DNA of 64,000 nt, taken from positions 7,502,320 to 7,566,319 of the forward strand of contig NZ_AP022871.1 in assembly GCF_011764565.1 (NCBI RefSeq), written 5' to 3'. The position numbers and the translations under genes were made by a program. The notes beneath the pieces are model-generated. The model did no database searches and was not told the origin of the DNA. It was given only the letters and a program-made list of their open reading frames with translations. Origin of the DNA: Phytohabitans suffuscus (lineage in GTDB: Bacteria; Actinomycetota; Actinomycetes; Mycobacteriales; Micromonosporaceae). Shown here piece after piece: positions 35,267 through 48,007 of the stretch (the stretch's first letter is position 1; every line of letters begins with the position of its first letter).

Positions 35267-36313
35267 ATGAGTCAGGACACAGCGCACGCGACGATGCCGG
35301 TCCTCTACGCGACCTTTCCGTCCTCGGCGCACGACGACGTGGTCACCTTTTCCGGCGAACTGGACCAGCTGCCCCGGTGGTGCGACAGCGCCTCCTACCG
35401 CGGCGCCCTGATCTACACCGACAACTCGCTGATGGATCCCTGGGTGGTCGCCCAGGAGTCGATCCGCCGTTCGCCGTCCTTCGTGCCCCTGGTCGCCATC
35501 CAGCCGCTCTACCAGCACCCGTTCGCCGTCGCGCGGACGGTCGCCTCGATCGCGTCGCTGCGCCGGAGGCGGGTCGACCTGAACTTCGTGACCGGCGGCT
35601 TCAAGGCCGACCTGGTGAGCCTGGGCGACGACCTGGACCACGATCGCCGGTACGACCGGCTGGTCGAATACGCCGACGTCGTGCGGGCCCTGCTCGCCGG
35701 CAGCAGGGTGACCTACGCCGGCGCGCACTACCGTCTCGAGTCGGCGAAGGTGCGCTCCGTCCCGGCCGACCTGCGTCCGGGCTTCTTCGTCTCCGGATCG
35801 TCACCCAGCTGCAGGCGGGCGGCCAAGGCCATCGGCGCGGTGCGCCTCTGCTATCCACCGTGGCCGGACGACGCCGCCTCCGAGGCCGGCGAGCCGGGAA
35901 CGGCCTGGGGCATGCGCGTGGGCATCATCGCCCGCGACGACCGCGACGACGCCTGGGCGATCGCCGAGACCCGGTTTCCGCCGGACGCGCGGGGCGTGGG
36001 CAAGCAGCGGATCATCTCCCGGATGTCGGAGTCGTCCTGGCAGCGGAAGCTGTCGCAGATGGCGGAGGCGGCCGCGCGGGCCGGATCCGCCGGCGCCGGC
36101 GACGGCACCTACTGGCTCCGGCCGTTCCAGTCGTACAAGACCTTCTGCCCCTACCTGGTCGGCAGCTACGACGAGGTAGCGGGGGCGCTCCAGCGGTACC
36201 TCGCCGCGGGCGTCTCGACGATCATCCTCGACGTGCCCACGAGCTACGAGGACCTGGTCCACGCCCGGCTCGCGATCGCGCGCGCCGTCGACGCCGCCCC
36301 GCTCTCCGCGTGA
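35267..36313 (+). CDS. LLM-class flavin monooxygenase (alkanesulfonate monooxygenase-like)
   Basis: A 348-aa luciferase-like protein: YRGALIYTDNSLMDPWVVAQ near residue 45, QPLYQHPFAVARTVASIASL near 80, RRVDLNFVTGGFKADL near 105 and PGFFVSGSSPSCRRAAKAIG near 175 follow the SsuD/MsuD pattern. It needs reduced FMN, which the flavin reductase at 2.95 kb could provide. The substrate is unknown. It is the last gene before the insertion sequence. Confidence 0.83.
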   Translation: MSQDTAHATMPVLYATFPSSAHDDVVTFSGELDQLPRWCDSASYRGALIYTDNSLMDPWVVAQESIRRSPSFVPLVAIQPLYQHPFAVARTVASIASLRRRRVDLNFVTGGFKADLVSLGDDLDHDRRYDRLVEYADVVRALLAGSRVTYAGAHYRLESAKVRSVPADLRPGFFVSGSSPSCRRAAKAIGAVRLCYPPWPDDAASEAGEPGTAWGMRVGIIARDDRDDAWAIAETRFPPDARGVGKQRIISRMSESSWQRKLSQMAEAAARAGSAGAGDGTYWLRPFQSYKTFCPYLVGSYDEVAGALQRYLAAGVSTIILDVPTSYEDLVHARLAIARAVDAAPLSA

Positions 36314-36360
36314 GCCCCGGCCCGAAAGTCCAAGACCAAGGAAAATCCGGGCTGCCGCGA
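36313..36360 (+). repeat. Dispersed repeat copy R3, left half (interrupted by IS110)
   Basis: GTCCAAGACCAAGGAAAATC and GGGCTGCCGCGA match R1. The sequence stops matching at 36360-36362, where the insertion element begins, and resumes at 37678. Confidence 0.7.
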
Positions 36361-36377
36361 TGATGCTCCTGTGGATG

Positions 36378-37447
36378 TCAAGTGGCTGGTTGGAGGTTGT
36401 TTGTGGTGGTGAGTTGGTAGAGTTCGCGGGCGATGTAGCGTTTGAGGCATCGAATGATCTCTTTTTTGGTTAGGCCTTGTTGGGTGCGTCGTTCGCTGTA
36501 GGCGCGGGTGCGGGGTCCCAGCGTAGGCGGGTGAGGACGACGCGGTAGAGGGCGGCGTTGGCTTGTCGGTCGCCGCTGCGGTTGAGGCGGTGTCGGGTGG
36601 TTTTGCCGGAGGAGGCGGGTAGTGGGGCGACGCCGCGGAGCATGGCGAACGCGGCTTCGCAGGTGAGTCGGTGGTGGTTTTCGCCGGCGGTGACTAGTAG
36701 TTGGCCGGCGGTGTCGGTGCCGACGCCGTGGGCAGCGGCCAGGGCGGGGTTGATGGCGGCCACCAGGGGTTGAAGGAGTTCGTCGAGGTCGGTGATCTCG
36801 GCGGACAGTTGTTGGTGACGGCGGGCCAGGGACCGTAGGGCGAGTTTGGCGGCGGTGGCCGGGGTTGCGGCGTCGGCCTGGTCGGGTCGCAGGGTGGCGC
36901 AGGTGGCGATCAGCTGTTTTACGGCTAGGCCGCGTAGCCGGGTGCGTAGCTGGTCGGGGGCGGTGACGATCAGGGTTTTGATCTGGCGTTGGGTATCGGC
37001 GCGTTGCTCGACCGCGCTGCGTCGGGCCACCCGCAGGTTGCGTAGGGCCTCGATGCGGCCGTCGCGTTGTTTGGGGGTGCCGGTCCGTTGGCCGGCCAGG
37101 GCGGTCTTGGCCGCGGTGATGGCGTCGATCGGGTCGGACTTGCCCTGCGAGCGGCGGGTCTTGCGGTTAGGGCGGTCGACCTCGATCACCTCGACGCCCT
37201 GCTCGTGTAGCAGGCGGGCCAGGCCGGCGCCGTAGGCGCCGGTCCCCTCCACCCCCACCCGGGCCAGTTGGCCGTGTCCGCGCATCCAGGCCAGCAGGGC
37301 TGTGTAGCCGGCCGTGGTGGCGGGGAACTGCTCGGTGCCCAGCACCCGGCCGACCGTGTCGACCACGGCGGCGGTGTGGGTGTCTAGGTGGGTGTCCACG
37401 CCACCGACGACCTTCGCCGGCGCGGTGTGGGGTGTAATAGTGGGCAT
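36378..37447 (-). CDS. IS110-family transposase (one-base frameshift near the 3' end)
   Basis: A DEDD-type recombinase, about 356 aa once repaired. The N-terminal catalytic residues are visible in GGVDTHLDTHTAAVVD, GVEGTGAYGAGL and QGKSDPIDAITAAK. The C-terminal transposase_20 region has MLRGVAPLPASSGKTTRHRL and DRQANAALYRVVLTRLRW. The frame then jumps: adding one G to GGGG at 36512-36515 (C on the coding strand) restores DPRTRAYSERRTQQG and KKEIIRCLKRYIARELY, the normal IS110 tail. As read it stops at 36470. The start is ATG 37447; upstream codons in the frame are probably noncoding. Confidence 0.88.
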
Positions 37448-37677
37448 CGTCGTCCTGTCGTCGTGGCTGGGGGCAGGGGGCGGCACGCACCAGCCGGACG
37501 AACGCGGACAAGACAGAGACGGGGCCTCTAGCCAGGCTCCTATGAAGTCACAACGCCGCGACCGGTGAGTGCACGAGCACCTCCCGACCAGGGCCGACAA
37601 ATCATCTTCCAAGACCCGAAGTCAGTCCGTCGTAGGGTCAAACCCCCGCCGGAAGGTGCTCACAAACATCATCTCTG
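37448..37677 (-). ncRNA. Candidate bridge RNA region of the IS110 element
   Basis: IS110-family elements encode a bridge RNA in the noncoding element end upstream of the recombinase, which pairs with target and donor DNA. This 230-bp gap is the only noncoding part large enough. I have not resolved the RNA ends or its guide loops, so this is position-based. Confidence 0.4.
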
Positions 37678-37726
37678 TCCGCCGCGGTCCAGACCGTCGC
37701 TCCCGCGGCCTCACCCTCCGCCGTGC
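37678..37726 (+). repeat. Dispersed repeat copy R3, right half
   Basis: CCGCGGTCCAGACCGTCGCT followed by CCCGCGGCCTCACCCTCCGC continues the R1-type repeat after the IS110 insertion. Confidence 0.7.
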
Positions 37727-37947
37727 GCACCCCTTCCAGCCCGGCGCAGCCGCCCCGGACCCCGCACCCGCTGGCGCGCGCTGGCGTGCCGCTTCGAACC
37801 TGGGTGCGTTGGTGCTCCCACGACCGCTTCGTCGCCCGCTCGCTGAGACCTTCTGGGATCGAGGTCCGTCCACAGTGTCTCCTGCTGGCGGGCTGCTATC
37901 TACCGATTTGTCGTCTCCCGGTCGGAGCTGGGGGATCGGTCTCAGCG

Positions 37948-37995
37948 GATCGTGGTACGGATCCGCCCCTATGGGGGCTGTTACATACCACGATC
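37948..37995. other. Nested hairpin in repeat copy A
   Basis: GATCGTGGTA (37948-37957) pairs perfectly with TACCACGATC (37986-37995). The 28-nt loop contains a second small stem, CCCC-TAT-GGGG. Confidence 0.65.
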
Positions 37996-38858
37996 TACAG
38001 CCGCGAGCCGGGCGTGCGGTGGCGGGGGTAGGTTCGCTGCCGAGATTGTCTGGTCAGGCCGGCGCGGCCGCCCTGGGCACCGGGCGTGCCGCCTGCGCTG
38101 GCGTGCCGCTTCGAACCTGGGTGTGTTGGTGCGCTCCCATGGCTACTTCGTGGCCCAGCTCGCTGGGACCTTCTGGGATCGAGGTCCGTCCACAGTGGCC
38201 CGTGCCGAAGGCTGCTATCTGTCGATCTGTACGCTCGCCATCGGAGCTGGGGGATCGGTCTTAGCGGATCGTGGCACGGATCCGCCCCTGTGGGACTCTG
38301 CTGGCTAGTTCGAGGACTGCTGTGATCTGCGGAAAACGTAGCCGGGAGGATTGCTGACCGTGCGTGTCTGGCGCTGGGTACCTGGCTGTCGTTGGAGGGG
38401 CAGCTGTGTACCACGATCCGTGTCTTGGGTTGATCTCGAAGCGTCGATCATGGGGAAGGGGGTAATGGGCGGCGGTGCGGTGATCGTTCGCCTGGACTCA
38501 GTGTGATCTGCCGGCGGGCATGGTTTGGGTGCACGGTCACCAGTGCCGGCGCGACGCGCAGTCACCTCGGCCCCGAAAGCTCTCCAGGCCGCGAGCCGGG
38601 CGTGCGGTGGCGGGGGTAGGTCCGCTGGCGAGATTGTCTGGTCCGGCCGGCGCGGCCGCCTTGGACACCGGGCGTGTCGACTGCGCCGGCGCGCGCGTTC
38701 GAACCTGGGGGCGTTGGTGCTCCCACGACCACTTCGTGGCCCAGCCCGCCGAGACCTCCGGGGTCGGGGTCGTGGTCTGTCCACAGTGCTCGGTGCCGGC
38801 GGGCCGCTATCTGTCGATTTGTCGGCTCGCCATCGGAGTTGGGGGATCGGTCTCAGCG

Positions 38859-38905
38859 GATCGTGGTATGGATCCGCCCCTATGGGGCCGTTTCATACCA
38901 CGATC
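38859..38905. other. Nested hairpin in repeat copy C
   Basis: GATCGTGGTAT (38859-38869) pairs perfectly with ATACCACGATC (38895-38905), one pair longer than in copy A. The inner CCCCTATGGGG stem is kept, although the loop has changed elsewhere. Confidence 0.65.
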
Positions 38906-39255
38906 TACAGCCGTGAGCCGTGCGTGCGGTGGCAGGCTCGGCTCGCTGCCGAGATTGTCTGATTTGTTCGTCTTGGCGAGCGGTAGGCCAGCGGCCTGTG
39001 GAAATGTCGGCGTGGAGGGTCTTCGGGCGGAGATCTGGGTGGATCGCGCAGCGTCCGCGTGCCTGGGCTTGGCCCTTCGATGCTTCCGGCTACGGTTCCG
39101 CGGGTTACGGCGATCCGCGAATTCGCCGGCAGGGTCTTGGAGGGGCGATTGCTCGCCGCGGGGCAGGGGCCGACCCTTGCCGATCAAGGAGATGCCCCGT
39201 GACGGCGCCATGGTCCAGGCCCTCCAGGTCGGCGGACCCGTCGTCGCGAGCCCCA

Positions 39256-39315
39256 GATGGAGGGTGAGGCCGCGGGAGCGACGGTCCGGACCACCGCGGA
39301 CATCGCGGCAGCTCG
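39256..39315 (-). repeat. Dispersed intergenic repeat, copy R4 (inverted)
   Basis: GGAGGGTGAGGCCGCGGGAG and CGACGGTCCGGACCACCGCG are the reverse complement of the GC-rich block of R1 and R3. It continues across the point where R3 is interrupted, so it serves as an empty-site reference for the IS110. Confidence 0.7.
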
Positions 39316-39350
39316 AGTCCGTTCGGGGTTTGGGTCCTACGTGGACGGTC

Positions 39351-39388
39351 GAGGCCGAGCAGCCGGTCGGGACCAGCTGCTCGGCCTC
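39351..39388 (-). terminator. Hairpin terminator of the minus-strand oxygenase operon
   Basis: GAGGCCGAGCAGC pairs with GCTGCTCGGCCTC, a 13-bp perfect stem with a ~12-nt loop, 20 nt beyond the stop of the gene ending at 39409. Confidence 0.78.
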
Positions 39389-39408
39389 GGGGTGTGGCCG
39401 CGCGGGTT

Positions 39409-40680
39409 TCAGCGCACCAGTGATCGGGCGAGCTCGCGCATGGCGACCGTCGGCAGCAGCACCGAGAGGCCGGCGTGGGTGCGTAGCATGGACATGTCGC
39501 GCCAGACCCGCTCCAGGCGCTCGCCGTGCCGGATCGAGCTTGATCCGGCGGTCGGCATGATGTAGCCCTCCATCGCCTCCCAGCACAGCCGGGCGACATG
39601 CCGGCAGATGGCCGAGAGTCGCAGGTCCGATTCGCGGGTGACCGCGGCCGGGCCCTGGGCGGAGATGTCGTGCCACTGCTGGGCCGCGTTCAGCAGGGCG
39701 GCCTCGGCGGCGCTGATCATCCCGAGGGCGTCGCCGTACCAGAGCTGGTAGTCCGGGTCCTGGTAGCGGGGTACCACCGGCGGTACCAGCGTCGTCCGCC
39801 GGCGCAGCAGGTCCTCGTACACGTCGAGCGCTCCCCGCGCCATGCCGACGGCCATCGAGGCGTTGAGGAAGCTGATGAACGCGAGCAGCGCGCCGCCGTA
39901 CTCCGGGTTGCCGTGCAGGGTTCGTCCCGGCGTGCCGGCCGAGACGTCGTGCTCGGCGATCGACACACCGGGCAAAGCCAGATGGCCGGGAACGTAGCCG
40001 CCATCGAGGCGGATGCTGTGCGAGCCGCTGCCCCGCAGGCCCAGCTGCTGCCCCCAGTCGTCCAGTGGCTTCCACTGGTCGCGCGGCGCGACGAACAGCA
40101 GGGGCTCCGGAGGCCGCCCGCCGCGCGCGGGCATCAGCGCGTGCCCCATGAAGTAGGACGCGTACGGCGCTCCGGAGCAGTAGGCCCAGGTGCCGCTGAC
40201 CGTCCAGCCCCCGTCCCCGGCGGGCACGGCCGACCCGCTGGGGACGGAGGTGCTGGGACAGATGAAGTCGCCGCCGCCGAACAGCTCCGCCTGCGCCCGC
40301 TCCTCGAACATCGTGGCGGCCATGAGCGCGTGCGAGGCACCGAGGCTGTACATCCAGCCGGTCGAGGAGCAGCCGCGCACGAGGGTCATGGACACCCGCA
40401 GGAACGTCTCTATCCCGAACTCGTACCCGCCGTAGCGGCGGGGCACCAGGATCCGGTAGAAGCCGTTCCGCGCGAAGCGTTCGTGGATGTCCTCGGCGTA
40501 GAAGGTGCGCTCCTCGACCTCGGCCTGCCGGCTGACGAGCTCAGGGACCATCGCCTCGGCCCTCGCCAGCACCTGCCCCGCGGTGAGGTCGGGCTCGGGC
40601 GGATCGGGGAAGTCGTGCTGCGCGGTGTTCATGATCGCGGTCACTGGGCATCCTTGTCTGTCCGCTGACAGCGCGCTCAT
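39409..40680 (-). CDS. Acyl-CoA-dehydrogenase-fold flavin monooxygenase 1 (class D type)
   Basis: A 423-aa protein with the acyl-CoA dehydrogenase architecture: RILVPRRYGGYEFGIETFLRV near residue 75, SSTGWMYSLGASHALMAATM near 105, GGWTVSGTWAYCSGAPYASY near 160 and LRGSGSHSIRLDGGYVPGHL near 220. The absence of acyl-CoA chemistry in the context and the GSGSH segment fit HsaA/HpaH-like hydroxylases, which use reduced flavin. The ATG shares one base with the upstream gene's stop (TGATG), so translation is coupled. An internal ATG (MNTAQHDF) is possible. It may hydroxylate an aromatic or carrier-bound substrate. Confidence 0.82.
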   Translation of the reverse strand: MSALSADRQGCPVTAIMNTAQHDFPDPPEPDLTAGQVLARAEAMVPELVSRQAEVEERTFYAEDIHERFARNGFYRILVPRRYGGYEFGIETFLRVSMTLVRGCSSTGWMYSLGASHALMAATMFEERAQAELFGGGDFICPSTSVPSGSAVPAGDGGWTVSGTWAYCSGAPYASYFMGHALMPARGGRPPEPLLFVAPRDQWKPLDDWGQQLGLRGSGSHSIRLDGGYVPGHLALPGVSIAEHDVSAGTPGRTLHGNPEYGGALLAFISFLNASMAVGMARGALDVYEDLLRRRTTLVPPVVPRYQDPDYQLWYGDALGMISAAEAALLNAAQQWHDISAQGPAAVTRESDLRLSAICRHVARLCWEAMEGYIMPTAGSSSIRHGERLERVWRDMSMLRTHAGLSVLLPTVAMRELARSLVR

Positions 40681-41861
40681 CAGATGTAGGGCGTGTTGGA
40701 GGGCAGCCCGCAGACGATCCGGCCGTAGAGCTCGAGGTTGGTGTTCGGGTGCAGGATGGCGTGCAGGTTGAGCGCCAGCACGTCCCGCTGGATGCGCTGG
40801 ATCGGCACGTCGTAGTGGATGGAGGAGCCGCCGCTCGCGCTGTTCAGGATGTCGACCGCCTCCTTGGCCCGCTGGCAGGCGGCACCCAGGTCCAGCCGGA
40901 CCCGGGCGCGCTCCTCAAGCGACCACGACTCGCCCGCCTGGCCCTTGGCGTCGATCATGTCCGCCGCGCGGCGGGCGTGGAAACCGACCTCGTCGATGTT
41001 CGTGATCGCCTCGGCGACCTCCAGGTGGGTGATCGGCGCCTCGGCCTGGTTCTCGTAGCTGGTGTACGTGATCTTCCGTCCGGGCAGCCGCTCGAGGAAG
41101 GCGTCCTTCGCCGCCATGGCCAGGCCGAGCGCCGGCGCGCTGACGGTCGCGCACGCGGTGGGCATGAAGGGGGCCTTGAAGATCGCCGCGTCGGCGTTCA
41201 GCCGAGACTGGTGCTGGCCCTGCAGCACCGGTCCCATCTGCAGCACCCGCTCCGCCGGGACGAAGACGTCCTTGGCGATCGTGGTGATGCTGCCGGAGCC
41301 GCGCAGCCCCGACGTGTGCCAGTCGTCGACGATCTGCAGGTCGGCGATCGGGATGGCGACCATGACCGGCGCGAAACTGCCGTCCCCGGTCGGCGTGACC
41401 GCGGCGTTCGTGTTCCACGTGCTCTGCTGCGCACCGGTGTTGAACGCCCACTTGCCGTTGACGACGAAGCCGCCGTCGACCGGGATGGCCATGGCGCCGG
41501 GACTGAGGATCCCGCTGATGCGCACGTCCGGCGTCGAGAAGATCTCGTCCTGCACCTCGTCCGGGAACAGGCCCGTCATCCACGTGCTGATCGACCACAC
41601 CGCCGCCGTCCACGAGGTCGAGCCGTCGCCCCGCCCGAGCTCCGCCAGGACCTCCAGGACGGTGCCCATGTCGGACTCGTAGCCGCCGTAGCGGACCGGG
41701 ACCCGCATCTTCAGGATTCCCGCGTCGGTGACCGCCTCGATGACGTCGTCGTGGATCCGCCGGTTCTCCTCCATCCACAGGGCTTTCTCCCGCAACAGCG
41801 GGACGAGCTCAGAGGCGCGACGGACAAGCTCTTCTCTGGGCGGCGCTTGGGTGATCTCCAC
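40680..41861 (-). CDS. Acyl-CoA-dehydrogenase-fold flavin monooxygenase 2 (class D type)
   Basis: A 393-aa protein of the same fold: MRVPVRYGGYESDMGTVLEV near residue 55, GDGSTSWTAAVWSISTWMTG near 80, GGFVVNGKWAFNTGAQQSTW near 130 and SGLRGSGSITTIAKDVFVPA near 195. It is closest to HsaA-type two-component hydroxylases. AAGGAGA lies 5-6 nt before GTG 41861, which is preferred over the in-frame ATG at 41888. It is paired with monooxygenase 1. The two may form a hetero-complex or act in sequence, with reduced flavin probably from the reductase at 2.95 kb. Confidence 0.82.
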   Translation of the reverse strand: MEITQAPPREELVRRASELVPLLREKALWMEENRRIHDDVIEAVTDAGILKMRVPVRYGGYESDMGTVLEVLAELGRGDGSTSWTAAVWSISTWMTGLFPDEVQDEIFSTPDVRISGILSPGAMAIPVDGGFVVNGKWAFNTGAQQSTWNTNAAVTPTGDGSFAPVMVAIPIADLQIVDDWHTSGLRGSGSITTIAKDVFVPAERVLQMGPVLQGQHQSRLNADAAIFKAPFMPTACATVSAPALGLAMAAKDAFLERLPGRKITYTSYENQAEAPITHLEVAEAITNIDEVGFHARRAADMIDAKGQAGESWSLEERARVRLDLGAACQRAKEAVDILNSASGGSSIHYDVPIQRIQRDVLALNLHAILHPNTNLELYGRIVCGLPSNTPYI

Positions 41862-42128
41862 CGTATTTCTCCTTCGCAGTCGTCCCACTACCGCGCTGCG
41901 CCATCGGACGTGATGCCGGCGTCAGCGGCCACGCAGAGGTTTCCAAGCCGGGCGACCGGGCGCACCTTCGCGATTGCTGGCGACCGGGCGGGCCGGTTCG
42001 CCACCGGGCGGTGAGCAAGACCGGAGGTGTCCGCGGGAGGTGCGGCCGCGAGGCTTGCCGGGACGAACAGCCAGATCCCGTCGGATTGCTCGCGAGCAAG
42101 ATTCGTCCCAGCCAGAACGGGGATAACC
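41862..42128. promoter_or_regulatory. Divergent promoter region between the oxygenase pair and the NRPS operon
   Basis: About 270 bp with no gene supported. It separates the minus-strand monooxygenases from the long plus-strand NRPS operon and so should carry both promoters. No operator palindrome stands out. Confidence 0.4.
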
Positions 42129-46675
<4,547 letters not shown>

Positions 46676-46706
46676 CGCCAGCGCCGCCGCGACTCCTTAG
46701 GGATGG

Positions 46707-48007
46707 GTGATTGTGATGCCAGCGACCCGGGACCGGATGTCAGCTGACTACTGGCTCTACTTCGCGGGACGGTCCATCAGCGAGATCGGATCGGCGTTCA
46801 CCGCGTTCGTCCTTCCGCTGCTGATCTTCAAACAGACGGGCTCGTCGATCGGCCTCGGCGTGACGCTGGCGGTCTCCCTGCTGCCGTACCTGCTGTTCGG
46901 GTTCGTCGCCGGCGCCGTCGTCGACCGCGTCAACCGGCGCACGCTGATGATCGGCATCGACCTCGCCCGGGTGGCACTGCTGCTCTCGCTGCCGCTGCTC
47001 GCGCTCGGCGGCGAGTTGAACGTGATCTCGATCTATGTCGTCGCGTTCCTCGGCACGACGCTGCAGATTCCGTTCAGCGCCGGCCAGTTCGCCAGCGTCA
47101 CCCACCTGGTCCGCAAGGACCAGCTCGTCAAGGCCAACAGCCAGCTCCAGGCGGCGACGTCACTGGCTTTCGTGATCGGCCCGGTGCTCGCCGGCGTCGC
47201 GGTCGCCGCGATGCCGGTCGTCGACCTGCTCCTGATCGACGCGGCGACCTTCGCGGTGTCGGCGCTGTCGCTGGCGATGATCAGGCGGAGCTTCAACGAC
47301 GTCCGCAAGCCGGGGAGGGGCCGCGCCGCGCGGCGGACATGCTGCGCACGCTGCGCGCCGACGTCCGCGAAGGCATGGCGTACGTCTGGGGCCACCCGGT
47401 GCTGCGCAGCATCGCGGTGACCTCGGCGGTGGTCAACCTGTTCGCCTCCACCGCGCTGGCGCAGATCGTGCTCTACGCCAAGCGCCAGCTCTCGGCCAGC
47501 GACGGCGAGGTGAGCTTCCTGATCGCCGCCGGGGCCGGCGGCGTGGTGCTGGTCTCGCTGGTCACCAGCCGGCTGAGGCGGTTTCCGCTCGGGAGGGTCC
47601 TCGTGGTGAGCGTGGCGCTCAACGGCATCACGATCCTCGGGATGGGCTTGACCTCGAACTACGTGGTGGCGGTCGTGCTCTGGGCGATCAACAACGCGAT
47701 GACCGTGCTGTTCAGCATCAACACGATGACCCTGCGCCAGCAGATCGTCCCCGACCGCCTGCTCGGCCGCGTCATGACGGTGTCCCTGGTGCTTGCCTGG
47801 TCGGTGATCCCGGTGGGAGCCCTGGCCGGCGGTTTCGTCGTCGCGCGCACCAGCATCGGTCCGGTCCTGATCGCGATCGGCGTGGTGATCGTCGTGACCT
47901 CCGCCGTCGCCGCGGGATCGGCGCTGGGGCGGGCCCGCGCGGTGCCGGACGAGCCCGGCGGCGACCGGGACGACCAGGCGGTCGACGGCCGCGTCGAGGC
48001 GCGATGA
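46707..48007 (+). CDS. MFS exporter (one-base frameshift near 47315)
   Basis: About 433 aa once repaired, with roughly twelve hydrophobic segments. AGAVVDRVNRRTLMIGIDLARV is the conserved loop after helix 2. The N-terminal half ends at NDVRKPG, and the rest resumes in another frame as DMLRTLRADVREGMAYVWGHP. One extra G in the runs at 47312-47320 joins them. Macrolide-efflux-like MFS proteins of this type export peptides and other antibiotics. Its place between NRPS genes suggests export of that product. GTG 46707 or ATG 46716 could be the start. Confidence 0.85.

Larger units (their letters stand above)
36361..37677 (-). mobile_element. IS110-family insertion sequence, about 1.3 kb
   Basis: Boundaries come from comparison with uninterrupted repeat copies. 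R4 (inverted, near 39.28 kb) reads GCTGCCGCGATGTCCGCGG through the insertion point. Here the left flank reads GCTGCCGCGATG and the right flank resumes as TGTCCGCCGCGG, so a TG dinucleotide lies at both junctions. There are no long terminal inverted repeats, as expected for IS110. One transposase gene is on the minus strand, preceded by about 230 bp of noncoding element end (37448-37677). Confidence 0.75.
37781..38960 (+). repeat. Degenerate direct repeats of about 317 bp (three main copies plus a fragment)
   Basis: Copy A starts at 37781 and copy B at 38098 with CTGGCGTGCCGCTTCGAACC, 317 bp apart. Copy B is cut off near 38293. After ~290 bp of unrelated sequence, copy C runs from about 38589 and a further partial copy ends near 38960. 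Shared blocks include GGGATCGAGGTCCGTCCACA (A and B), GGGGGATCGGTCT, GGATCCGCCCCT and CGAGATTGTCTG. Copies A and C keep a palindromic hairpin that copy B has lost. Confidence 0.8.
37727..39350. other. Noncoding repeat-rich gap of about 1.6 kb
   Basis: No gene is supported. Open frames here are short, overlap on all strands and contain translated repeat units rather than recognisable domains. The content is the 317-bp direct repeats (37781-38960), their hairpins, the unique stretch 38294-38584 and repeat copy R4 near the right end. Confidence 0.6.

Noticed and set aside
37561..39400. Several short plus- and minus-strand frames in the repeat region
   Set aside because: They overlap one another, repeat the same peptide fragments because the DNA repeats, and have no supported starts or domains.
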